Below, in pieces: positions 23,671 to 35,169 of a stretch of DNA of 64,000 nucleotides. The translations under genes and the position numbers were made by a program. Below the pieces are notes generated by a model. It saw only the letters and a list, made by a program, of their open reading frames with translations, searched no databases and was not told the DNA's origin. Each line of letters starts with the position of its first letter. The stretch's first letter is position 1. The stretch spans positions 4,159,001-4,223,000 of the forward strand of contig PYIU01000005.1 in NCBI GenBank assembly GCA_003415625.1. Direction: 5' to 3'. The stretch comes from Aquanectria penicillioides. Taxonomy: Eukaryota > Ascomycota > Sordariomycetes > Hypocreales > Nectriaceae.

Positions 23671-25358
23671 ATGGCGTCGACGCAGAATCCGGACCCGAAA
23701 ACGGTCAAAGAGGTCTGGGTCCACGATGCTGAAGATGAAAAGCACTCCGAACACAACTTGAGAAGCGTCAACGACGCGACAAACCGAGAGCACGCTCTGA
23801 CCCTGAGAGAGTCTTTTAGACTCTACCCCAAGGCGATTGCCTTTTCCCTCCTATTTTCAACCGCAATCATCATGGAAGGATATGATCTCGCCTTGATTGG
23901 ATCATTCTACGGTTACGAGGCGTAAGTTTATTTCCTCTGTCAATGGGACACTGGTTCGTCTCTCGCTGTCGAGTAATATTGACCCATTCTAGTTTCCAGA
24001 ACAAATTCGGCGACGAGGTAGACACCAATGGCGACAAGATCATCTCGGCGAACTGGCAGACTTACATCCAAACCGGTGGATTGTGCGGCCAAATCATCGG
24101 CCTGTACCTCAATGGCTGGATTGCCGAGTCCTTTGGTTACAAAAAGACAATGCTGGGTTCGCAGATGCTCATGATCAGCCTTATCTTCATCCCCTTCTTT
24201 GCCCAGAACATCCAGACCATCCTAGCCGGCAACATCCTTTTGGGCCTGCCCTGGGGTGTTTTTCAGACCCTGACCCTAGCCTATGCCTCAGACATTGCAC
24301 CCGTTGTCCTGCGGCCATATTTGACAACCTATGTGAACTTGTGCTGGGTCATCGGTCAACTAATTGCCTCTGGAATCTTGCGCGGCTTCATGGACATGAA
24401 AGGTGATTGGTCGTACCGCATCCCCTTTGCCATTCAGTGGGTGTGGCCGCCGTTTATTCTCATTGGGACAATCTTTTCCCCAGAGTCTCCCTGGTGGCTC
24501 GTTCGCAAAGGACGCATGGCGGATGCCAAAAAGGCCATTCTCAGCCTCATCACCCCTCAAGAAGACATCGAATTTGATGCTGATGCGCAAATCGCCATGT
24601 TAAAGTCCACCGACGACTTCGAGCGCCAAAACTCGGCTGGTACAAACTACTGGCACTGCTTCATGCGAAGTGATTTGCGCAGGACCGAGATTGCATCCGT
24701 CAACTATGCGTCGCAGTCATTGTGCGGTAGCGTGCTCATGGGCTATTCGGTTCAGTTCTACGAGCGAGCAGGTCTTTCTGACACCAATTCCTTCAACCTA
24801 CAACTTGTCCAATATGCCGTGGGATTCATCGCTGTCATCTTCTCCTGGGGTTGGCTATCCAAGTACGGACGCCGCACCATTTACATTGCCGGTATGGCGG
24901 GTTTGTTGGTTCTTCTTGTCGTCATCGGCGGACTCGGCTTTGCCAACCCGAATCTCGCTGGCCCATCATGGGCTATCGGAAGCCTGCTCATTGTATACAC
25001 TTTTGTGTATGACATGGCGGTCGGCCCTCTCTGCTACACTATCGTGGCGGAGATCCCATCAACCCGACTCAAGGGCAAGACGATCGTGCTGGCTCGCAAC
25101 TTTTCTAACATTGCTGGCATCATCAACAACATCTTGATGCCAAGAATGCTTGGTGTAAACTCTTGGAACTGGGGCGCCAAGACCGGCTTGTTCTGGGCTG
25201 CCTTTTGCCTTTTGATCATCATCTGGGCGTATTTCAGATTGCCTGAGACTAGGGGCCGTACGTATGGAGAATTGGATCTGTTGTTTGAACACAAGGTTGA
25301 TGCTCGACGATTTGCTGAGACGAATATTGAAGACTTGTCGGCTAGCACGCTACAATAA
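23671..25358 (+). CDS. MFS sugar transporter, alpha-glucoside/oligosaccharide permease type, 538 aa
   Basis: Proton-coupled uptake at the plasma membrane. Exons 23671-23921 and 23993-25358; the junction gives YGYEAFQNKFG. About 12 TM segments, with sugar-porter signatures: EGYDLALIGSFYG in TM1, ESFGYKKT after TM2, SPESPWWLVRKGR before the central loop, SKYGRRTIYIAG in the second half and PETRGRTYGELD after TM12. The long hydrophilic N-tail and the EGYDLALIGSFYG/FQNKFG pattern are those of the MAL-type alpha-glucoside transporter group (maltose, sucrose, raffinose, trehalose) rather than the hexose group. Divergent from the GH32 gene, sharing two palindromes, so I infer import of an intact fructosyl sugar followed by intracellular hydrolysis. 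The exact substrate is not predictable. Confidence 0.92.
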
Positions 25359-27090
25359 ATACTTGTACAGTTTGGGGAAGGGAAGAATCTGATGACAGAT
25401 GAAGGTGGATGCAGTTGTAGCGCAGGAGGTTGAGAATGACCAAAATGGAACGAGGAAGAAAATAATCTTCATGCTAGACGCCTCATCGAAAATATAGCTG
25501 GTTTGAATATACAAGAGGCTAAAATAACTATCCCCTATGGCTAGAATATATGCGCAAATGCTGCAATTGCGACGTAATAAGATGCTGTAAAGGCTCGAGT
25601 TAAACTCCCCCTACTTCTTTCCTCTTCTCTCACCTCGCTGGTGTATGTATCAATGTCTGTCATGTACCTTTTTCTACAAGCACGGCGGAGCCACGGGGCT
25701 GAAATCCTCACCCGCAATCATGGGTATGCCGTACAACTTTGCGTAAAGCAGGCATGTTTGGTAAATGTCGAGAACCCGAGGGTTCAGTGGGACAGTGCGG
25801 AGCAATTCCCTCTCATCGCCGCTTTGCACTATGTTGCACACGTGATAGTTATACTGGGCTTCGTCAATCTTCGCTTCCTGAGCGAAGTTGATGAGTTGAA
25901 AGTCGTTGTAAGGGTCTGAATTCATGTGCCAGCTGGAATTCACCACCGGCAGGTAGTTTGTACCAGGTTCTAGTGTGACGAGCACAGCAAGTTGTTTTGA
26001 AGGGTCGGGAAGAACGTTTGCCTCCGGTCGCTATGCCTGCGCAGACTGATCGACTTCAACGAAGGAAATGTAATTGTTGTCCCACTGGTCCTTGTTTGCG
26101 GAGTCGACGTCTCGCATCTGTACGAAGAATGTCGGGCTCGCAGCGCTACATGGAAAATATTCTAAATGCTTCATTGATAGACAATTTTGTGAGACGACCA
26201 GAGACCGGGTAAGTGCCGACCCTATTCATGCAGTGAATTTACGCTTTGACTTATCCTGAGGTGCATGCTAATATATGTGCGATGTAAGCAACCGTACCTT
26301 TTTGCCCTAAGAAATACCAAAGCGCATTTGACGCACATCGAAATCTCTTCATTTATGTGACCCTCAACTTATCATGGCCGGCCAAAATGCAGCCACTATG
26401 CATCTGCGTTGATGGATTGTATCATGTAGCAAAAGCTTGGTGGCGATTGCATGTATGAACTGTTGGCGTCCGTTAATAGAGCCAGAAACGGCAACATTGA
26501 TCGATTGCAGAATATTTTACTAGATGAATCTTTTTCTGAACAGGAGTTTCCTAAGAACAAATAATCGAAGTATCTCCTAAGAACGTGCTGGCAGTATATG
26601 TGGGCGTGCTGGGCTTTGTTGTCTCTAAACAGACTTTCCGGCAAGTCTGGGGATAGCCGAGCCCATCACTCAGAACCGCGACACTAAAAGTCTGAGTCGT
26701 TTTAATTGCTGTTTATGCCAATACGCTTCAGACAAGGCGCTTGTCCTTTCCCCTTGTTTCTTCTCTTGATTCTTCACCTGGCTACCACAACTATGAAGGG
26801 ACAGTGTATGCTTTATGTTTTTTTTTTTTTTTAGCTATCGGCATTTGTGGTCAACTCAATAGGCATTATGATATAGGTGCAAGGGGCACTGGAGACACAT
26901 ACAAGGGGTATTTGTGTCCTTAATAAATCACGTCTCCTCAACGTTAACAAGAACCCATCTTGAATGGCACTCTTCATCGGCAAATCACGTATATCCGGGC
27001 GAAACCGGGTTAACAAGATTCCGGCTCCGGAGGACGCGCAGGCACCAAAGAAAGTCAAGACACGATCCGACCCAATTAGGAAAGGTGTGG
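25359..27090. other. Intergenic with a gene relic; left flank of the transposon
   Basis: Apart from the relic at 25674-26178, no coding content was found. The last bases before 27091 (gtgtgg, 27085-27090) are the left target-site duplication of the transposon. Confidence 0.5.
25674..26178 (-). pseudogene. Relic of an unrecognised protein gene, interrupted by an in-frame stop
   Basis: On the minus strand the frame reads like a natural protein from an ATG at about 26178 (MKHLEYFPC...) through SPTFFVQMRDVDSANKDQW to VDQSAQA, meets TAG at 26033-26031, then continues in the same frame (LVTLEPGTNYLPVV..., GDERELLRTVPLNPRVLDIY) to a stop at 25674. I do not recognise the family. The TAG could be a mutated CAG (a C-to-T change, as RIP makes), or it may be removed by an intron I could not place convincingly. 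It lies about 1 kb from a RIP-affected transposon. Low confidence. Confidence 0.35.
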
Positions 27091-27143
27091 TACGGTCGCA
27101 CATTAGCTAATGTTTGCACAAGTGCAAAATCCCCACTTATTAA
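27091..27143 (+). repeat. Left terminal inverted repeat of the RIP-degraded element
   Basis: Pairs with 31580-31632. It contains a perfect 12-bp palindrome CATTAGCTAATG and the 14-mer AAGTGCAAAATCCC, which recurs directly at 27143-27156 and may be a transposase sub-terminal site. Confidence 0.85.
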
Positions 27144-30100
27144 AGTGCAAAATCCCTCAACCCCATACATCAATTTCTCCTCTTTCACATCACAATATAC
27201 AATATGCCGCCATTACTAAAGGACCTTAAATGCATACAAAAGGAAATTACTATATTATTTTATAATAGAGATATCTATTAATATATTCTTAAATTAATTA
27301 ATAAGATTCTTTCTATATAAAGGCAATAGTAAATTAGTCTTTATATATTAAAGACCTAACTTTTAATTTAAGGACTTTTTTAGTAAGTAGCCTAAATAGA
27401 TTTAGATCTATTATATAAGGAGATATATAAACTTTTTAAAAATAGTTTTAAAGCTTAAGATATTTTTAATTAAATTAATTAACTTTTATTTATATAAAAT
27501 ACCCTAAAAATTAGCCTTTAATTTTTTAATTTATAGCTATTAAAATAAAAGCTTATATATTAATTTTATATTAAAATATTAAATAAATTTATTAATTATA
27601 TATACTTTTATTTTTATTTATATAAATATAATAATGCTTTAATTTTATAAAATATTTAATATTAAAATAGACTTTTTATTTTTCTTTTTATTATTTAAAG
27701 AATTTAATAGTAAAATAGAATAAAATATTAATTTTATATAAATAAAAAAAGAAAGGTAGTACTTTAAGCTATAATTTAATTTTTTAAATATAACTTTTAA
27801 TAGTTTTTTATAATTTATAGTTTTAAAAGAAAATATCTTTATAACTATATATAATTTAAAGGAAATATTTTAGTCTTTTAAAACTATCTTTATAATTTTT
27901 ACTACTTTATTTTCCTAAAAGAGGTCTAAAAGCATTAAAAAGGAAATTTTAAGTATTATATAGACTTTTCTATTTTTAAATTAAATTTCCTTTAGTGCCT
28001 TAATAAATATAAAAAGTTAAAAAGATTTAAGATTTAAATCTATATATATATTAATATATACTTAAGGTATATAATTTAGTTCTATATTAGCTAGTTTATA
28101 ATTATTATATTAAATATACTTAAGCAATATCTTTATATAATATAATATCTTAAAATATAGCTATTTTTTATACACTTAAATTATAGAGTTAAAACCCTAC
28201 TATAAGTAGTAATATAAGCAATTTTAGCTTAAGCTAAACTAATAGAGATATTATATAAAGATATAAATAGTACTTAACACTAATATTATTAAGGAGATTG
28301 CATTAAGTTATATTATATATATAGATTAAGCACTTAAAATATTTAAATTAAAAGTTAATAGTATTAATTAAAATTAAAAGCATTAAATTAATAAATTATA
28401 AGTAAGCTTTTATATAAAAAATATAAAGGCTAATATAATATTTAGTCTTTTTTTAATAAATTAACTAAATATACTTTTTTTATTAAAGAAGATTTAATTA
28501 ATTAAATTGCATTATATATAATTTATACTCTATTAATTTAAGATAAATTTATAGATTTTATATCTTTTTAAAATAGATATAAGATTTATATGCAAAAGAA
28601 CTACTAATATATAATTTTAGGGATTTTAATTAATCTTTATTATATATAAACTATATAAAATTAAGGAGTTCCTTTAAGTAAAAATATAAATTAAAATTAT
28701 TAAGCTTTATATATAATGCTTAAGCCTCTTTAAAATATTAATATTAATCTATTTCTATTAAAAGAAACTAATAATTAATATATAAAAGCGCTATATTCTC
28801 TTAAGTTTTTTAAAGAAAAGGTACTTAATTATATTTAACTATTTATTTATATATATATTACCTTAAAATAATAAATCTAATAATATTAAGAATAAAGTAA
28901 TCTATTTATTTTTTTACTTAAAGAAATATTATATAGTAATATATAATATTATATAGGAATTTTATTACTTTTATATAACTCTTTATTAACTTTTTATAGT
29001 ATTAATTTCTATAAAGAAATTATAACTTTTAATTTAATTTAGCTTTTTAAAAAGACCCTTTACTATTAGCCCTTTAAGTATAATTCTAAAACTTTTAAAA
29101 TAAAGAAATTAAAAATCTTTAATCTTTCTTTTATATAATTTATCTCTTTTTTTAAATAGATTATCTTTTTTATACTTATTATATACAAAAAGCTAGACTA
29201 GCTTTAGATGCTTATAGTGGTGGTAGTATATAAGAAATTAATAAAAGTTTAAGACTTTAAGATTAATTTTACTTAATTAAATAGATTAATAAAGGGAAGA
29301 GACTTCCCTTTTAAATAAAAGGACTTAATTTTATATAAAAAGAAGTTTTAATATAAAAAAGATTAAAGTTATTCTTCTCTTTCTTTTTAACTTTCTTTAT
29401 ATAAATAAAAACCTTCTTTTCTTTAAGTTTAAAATTAATTTAAATAAAAAGTCTTCCTTTTTAAACCTTTTAATTAATTAATTTACTTTTAGAAAAAAGA
29501 TCTATAATTATATAAAATTAATTGAAAATTAATTTTAGTAATTAATTAAAACTAGCTTACTTTAATTAAGACTTTTTAAGCTTATATAGAATATTCTTTT
29601 TAAATTGTTTTTAAAAGCTTAATTATATAAATTGCTTAATTTATTTATCTTCTTTTATTAAATATTTATCTTTAATATTAAAAAATAATAAAAAAGAAAA
29701 TTAAAAGTATCTAAAAAAAAATTAATATTAAAAATAAAAGTATCTCCTTTTATATATATATACTTAATTTAATTATTTAACTTAAAATAAAAAAGCTCCC
29801 TTAAAATTCTCTAAAAGTAAAAAAATTTATTAAATAGATTAATAATCTAGCTAAATAATTATATAGATCTTAAGATTTTATTAATTAATAAACTTAAATT
29901 GCCTTTTAAGCTTTAGCTTAAAAGGTCTTTTTAAAATTATTTATATAATTATAATAGATATATAAAAATAAAGGACTAATAATCTATAATAAATTTTAAA
30001 ATAGTATATAAAATAATTTAATATTAAAGTTATAAATCTTAATTGGCTTTAGTTAAGTGCTATTATAATATAGGCAGCCTAATAATTATAGAAATTTATA

Positions 30101-31579
30101 TTAAATAGCTTAATAAAGCTATTAAAATTATAGGCATTTTACTTTAACCTAAAATAAAGGCATTATATAAGTAAAAATATAATAAAAAGAAAAAGAAAAA
30201 AAGAAAAAAAAGAAAAGTAAAAAGAGATTTTAAATATATATATTATATAACTATAGTAAAGTTATTATAATATAATTAAACTACTTTCCTAATTTAAAAG
30301 CCTCTATCTATATAATAAAAAAAAGGCAAAAGTAAGTAATAAAAAAGAATTATATAAAACTAAAGATTTAATAGCTAGCTAATAGCTAATTAATAATAGT
30401 TAATAAAGGAAAATAACTTTAACTTTAAGGAATATAGCTACTTAGCCTTTTTCTTTCTCTTTTTATATTATTACCACTATTACTACTATTACTACTACTA
30501 GTATATATAAGTCCTTTTAGCTGCCTAAATGCTAACCTCTTTATATCTAGCCACTATTATAAGTCTATATATACCTTTTAACCTCCTTACTTTATTTAAA
30601 CCCTTTTTACTTTATATATATAGTTAACTATAGTCTTATAGCATTTACTATAGCAATAATAGTAGTAGTAGCAATAATAATAATAACTAAAGCCAATTTA
30701 ATGCTTTAATAAATTACTCTTTTTAGATCTTGCTTGCCTTATATATAAGCTAATTAATTCCTAGCCTATATTAGCCAGTCTTATATAAGTGCTCCACAAA
30801 TCTTACCTCTAAAAGGTAGATATAAGCAGCCAATAGCTTTAGCTATATATATATAATGCACTTTAGTATACTGTTTTAAATTTGCTTAATTATTCTATTT
30901 AATTTTTAATTGGCTATATATAATTGAATTAAGTTTAAAGCATAAAGGACTTATATATAAATGCATTCCTTATCTAAAGTAAAGAAGTCTTAACTCTATA
31001 TCCCTATTTATTTTATTAAAATAAGATAATTCTAGATAGGGATATATATATAAGTCCCTTTTCTTACTGCATTTGCCTTTTAGGCTATTTTAATAGTTAC
31101 TGCAATAATTATAAGTAGCTAAATTATACTACTTAATATAATAATAGAGACTTAGCTATAGGTAGTATATATAGGGGCGGCTCTAGCAGCAGAAGTTAGG
31201 GCAATAGCTTAGGATTTTAAGCCTAGCCAATTAAACTCCTTAAGGGACTAAGGACTAAAAAAGAGCTAATTAAGCTAAATAAAGAAAGAACCTAAAATAA
31301 CCCTATTATTATTAATTAAGATATATATAACTATTTCCTTATCTTAATGCTTTTTTCTTATATACAAGCAGCAGCCTAAAAAGCCTTAATCAAGTGGTTA
31401 TATATAGAGGCATTAGTTAGTAGTTCTAGCTAACCTAGGACAATGGCTAGCACCTTCTTATAGTGTTTTAGGTTAATAGCTAAGGATATCGTACGCATAT
31501 TTGCATACAATATCCCAGTGAAGCAAAGACCAGCCAACCTACACAATATGAGCTACATACATTGTGGTGTGTATGCCAT

Positions 31580-31632
31580 TTGGTAAGTAGGGATTTTGCA
31601 CTCATGCAAACATTAGCTAATGTGCGACCGTA
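31580..31632 (-). repeat. Right terminal inverted repeat of the RIP-degraded element
   Basis: Reverse complement of the left end with five transition differences. It ends in CGACCGTA, immediately followed by the GTGTGG duplication. Confidence 0.85.
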
Positions 31633-31970
31633 GTGTGGCGTAAGCTGACTGAAACGCTTATCTAAGACTAGCTCCTGACTTTCGCAGTTGGCCTGCATCG
31701 AAGACAGTCTGTTGCCATAACTCCTATCACGTTGAGGAATCCGCTATATCTTCGAAATTCTATCTTCCATGTGAATCATTCAATGGGTTTCTCAATGATT
31801 GGGAAACTCAGGAAATTACTCAAGGGGCGTTATGCCAAATATAGCCTAGTCTAGGATCTAGTCAGTTGATCGCTCCGCAGAACTACCGTGCCCCTCACTA
31901 AAATATAAATATCTGTGCATAGTAGCCACGCGATCGCGAAGTTAGACCTCATTTTTCCGTATCGCCGGAG
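31633..31970. other. Intergenic; promoter of the 32-kb regulator directly abuts the transposon
   Basis: Only 338 bp separate the transposon end from the regulator ATG. No gene or recognisable site seen. Confidence 0.5.
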
Positions 31971-33998
31971 ATGGAAGCCATTGCGATTGTGAGCAGGCGC
32001 AAAGGTATGCATCGGAACACTTTCGAGGACCGCTATTTCGGATTCTAATACTCGCTGTCCAGCCTGCGACTTCTGTGTTTCACGGAAGATTAAATGCGAC
32101 AACATGACTCCAACATGCACCAATTGCACACTATATCAAGTTCCATGCCGGATGACAGCGGCTGCTCATGCGCCAAAGAAGCGCAAGGTTGAGCAAGGAG
32201 CCGTTGAGGCCTCTTCTTCTTTGAGGTATTTGATCCTACTTGCCGTTGCATTAGAAGAGCTCCGCTGACGAATACCAAGGCCGGATCGCGTTGATGCTCT
32301 TGAGGCTCGACTGGCAGGCATTGAATCGTCTTTAGCACAGCTGACTACGGCGCAAACACAAGTCTACAACGCCATCAACCCAATAATTTCAGCCTCCTCC
32401 GGATCGGGAGCTTCTCCGACCCACAGCTCTGACACAGAGTCTCCTTCCATCATCTACGCCCCTCCTCAGCCGCACCCAGGAACAGTTGCCACGATAGCGG
32501 GGCATTTGGAACTCCCGCCTCTGTCAGAACTGTTACCGATAGTGGACAGATATTTTAGAACCTTTAATTGTCTTCTGCCTCTTTTTGATCAACCAACATT
32601 CATGGTAATGCTCTTGGAGCTCTACGCCAATCCATCGAAACGTTCAGTCGTCGCTTGGGCGGCTGTAAATGTCATGTTGGCGTTGAGCTATCGCCTGCTG
32701 GACGGCCTCCGGACGGAAGAACCAAAGTTGCTATTCCACTTGCAAAATGTGCAATCTGTGCTGACGGATGTCATGATCTGGCAAGAAGACTTGCTGGGGC
32801 TTCAAGTGATTCTGGGGCTCATCATTACCAACTATGGCTCCAACAACCAGCGGCTGTCCGTTGTTTTGGTGGGAAGCGCTGTGCGTATGGCTCAAAGTAT
32901 GAGGTTGAATTCAAGGCAATCTTCGGAGGGCTGCTCTCCCGAGCTTGCTTTGCAGAGATGCCGTGTCTTCTGGATGGTGTATCTGGTTGATAGGGTAAGC
33001 ACAACATTCCAACCCACATCTGGTCGAAACTAATCGTGTCAAGGATTCGTGCTTGATTTCAGAGTCTCCATATTACCAACTCGATAGTACTATTGATCTT
33101 GACCTCCCCGAAGAAAATCCTCAAGACGGGATGGGCATTATCTATCTACGGAATGGGGGCACATTTAATTATTTTCGCACTCACGTGCAGCTTGGCTCCA
33201 TCCAAGGCAAAATTTACGACCTCGTGCTCAGTAAAAATGGACAACATTTAACCCCCAGCAACGACAAGCTCAAGTCTCTCGCGTTCACAATATGCTACAT
33301 AGTTTGTTGAAAAATGTGTCCGAGGACTTCCTCAGGGCGGATGTGCTTGAGGAAATTCATCAGACGTCGGCTCAGCTATTGACGACCTTCTTCTTAAGAC
33401 ACTTAGAGGCGACCTTTCGCCTTCACTCTCTGCTTTCAGTCAACCTTGCATGGAGGAAGCAGGTGACCTGCTACCTCTCCCCAAATGTTATTAAGCTCGG
33501 GCGGGACGAAGTAGACGGAGAAATGGAACGAGCCAGTTTGAATCCACTCCCCGATGGTTGGGATGACTTCATTAAATACTGCCGACAATATCTGGCTCTG
33601 AGCATGGGAAATACATTCATTGATTATACGATTTGGTACGTTCCTGTAACTGTCGCTAGTCTATCCCTCTAACAAACCGACCGTCTAGGATCCGTGCATC
33701 CTGCACGTTTTCAAGTCTCATCCTGTTGATTGTCAACATGATTGAGTTTCCAGACCATGCTTTTGTCATGGAAGATAGACGCCTGATTGAGATGTGGCGT
33801 GATAAACTTGTGCAAGAGGGCCTGAGTTCATCCTCGGAATATCGTGAAACTTTTGATCGGTTTGAACAACTAGACCGAAGAGCACGTGGCCAGGTAAACC
33901 GCGTAGCATTGAATAATGCGAGTGCAACCACTGCATCGGGGCCCCAAGGGGTACCTGGTATATATGACTGGTCGACGATGAACCATCCGGGCCCATAA
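31971..33998 (+). CDS. Zn2Cys6 transcription factor, fungal-specific TF domain; apparent -1 frameshift
   Basis: Nuclear DNA-binding regulator. Exons: 31971-32004, 32063-32225, 32280-32994, 33044-33635, 33689-33998. The start MEAIAIVSRRK runs across intron 1 into CDFCVSRKIKC...CTNC...C (C-x2-C-x6-C-x6-C-x2-C-x6-C), then a basic KKRK patch, the dimerisation-type coiled coil DRVDALEARLAGIESSLAQL, and a middle homology region (AVRMAQSMRLN, RCRVFWMVYLVDR). In exon 4 the frame breaks at a C5 run (33252-33256): HLTP is in one frame and the expected QQRQAQVSRVHNMLHSL in the next; one extra C rejoins them (about 604 aa). Its position 1.2 kb upstream of the ABC transporter on the same strand suggests it may control that gene. 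The target is otherwise unknown. Confidence 0.82.
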
Positions 33999-35169
33999 TG
34001 CTCGCCATGGCGTTTATTGAGAGAATTTTTCAACCCAAAAAAGGGCTTGCATAATACATAATGTGGTAATATTGGATGCGTACACTGGGTGTCAACTCCT
34101 CGGGCAAGGACCGAAAGGTATATCAAGGCTTAGGTATGGACTATAACTAAATTAACATGACATTGGATTGCCATGCACGCACCTGGAGAAACTCCTAGGC
34201 AAGAAATGTCACCCGGCTGACAAGTTCTTATCTAAAAGACCAAGTTCTATCTTGCGCCGTTAAACTGCTCAAGTGCACTTGCGTAATTTGGACATCCTTC
34301 ACAATGAGCATTTGACCCCTTGGATCTGCTCCGCTCCCCGTGACACCATTTTGCTGGGGTCTGGACAATACCATATCTTTGACCCATTTCCGCAAACGGC
34401 AACATGTTTCAAGCTTGTCTGATTTATTTGACCGAGCGTGATGGTATATTGATAAGCAAAATTACGAATTGGGTGTGGTAGATATCTGGCATCTGGCATC
34501 TGGGGCACCATCCTGTCCCAACATTATCGTCAACCGCGTTAAATTGTCACACGGGCCCGATTCCGTGCCTCCCGAGGGAATGGCTGCGAATCTAATATTT
34601 CGACAAGCATCAAACTACGCGCTCCAGGGAGCTGATGAAGAAGGTCCTAAGGGGACCCATGTATTGTCTATGGTACGACACCCACCACGGCTACATGTGA
34701 GTGGCACAAGAGGAGCCAACCAGTCCCGTGCTGCAAGGTTCTTTTGATTCAAAGCCTGTGGAGAGGCCTAAAAGTTCTGTGGCGTAGCCTGACGCTTCTC
34801 TGTTGAAGTCTATTTGTTACCCGCCATTTGGACTCCCTTGTCGAGGGGCGACAGAAAAGATGGAGCACTATAGTCGCCTCTCAACAGCCTTTCTGTCGCA
34901 TGTTTTCTGTCACCTAGCTGCAGGGGCCCCAATAATGCGGTCAGCAAGAATATGCAGCGACCCCGCAGTCAGGATCCTGACGATTTGGAGCCTCCACACT
35001 AAATTTAACCAAGATAGCAGAATGGGTGGTGCTAGGGAGGATCGGACCCGGCCCCCGATAGCTCGGAAGGGCCTCATGTCGCGATTCTGATGTTTATATC
35101 TCAACTTTTGGCCCGTTTGAATGGTGTTGAAAATGTGACTTGGCAACTTGATTGTATTTCACCGCAAGC
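33999..35169. other. Intergenic; ABC transporter promoter
   Basis: No gene seen in 1.17 kb. A single CGG-CCC-CCG occurs at 35049-35057, with flanks unlike the consensus of the cluster to the right, so I do not count it as a site. Confidence 0.5.

Larger units (their letters stand above)
27091..31632. mobile_element. RIP-degraded DNA transposon, 4.54 kb, with ~53-bp terminal inverted repeats
   Basis: Both ends start TACGGTCGCACATTAGCTAA (read inward), and the inverted repeat continues for ~53 bp with five differences, all transitions. It is flanked by identical GTGTGG hexamers (27085-27090 and 31633-31638), taken as the target-site duplication. The interior, from about 27.2 to 31.5 kb, is extremely A+T-rich, with no open frame of 60 codons on either strand, TpA-rich and nearly free of CpG, as expected after heavy repeat-induced point mutation. 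Any transposase is unrecognisable, so the superfamily cannot be named. If the outer TA of each end is counted as target duplication, a Tc1/mariner-like element is the alternative, with GTGTGG then coincidental. Confidence 0.8.

Noticed and set aside
24866..24874. CGG-ACG-CCG in the sugar-transporter coding region (and another at 60685-60693 in the MARVEL gene)
   Set aside because: Inside coding sequence and isolated; taken as background occurrences.
27200..31480. AT-rich block considered as a centromere or mitochondrial insertion
   Set aside because: It is exactly bounded by inverted repeats and a target duplication, and contains no mitochondrial-like genes.
35049..35057. CGG-CCC-CCG upstream of the ABC transporter, considered as a cluster operator
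   Set aside because: Single copy, flanks and spacer unlike the other 16 sites.
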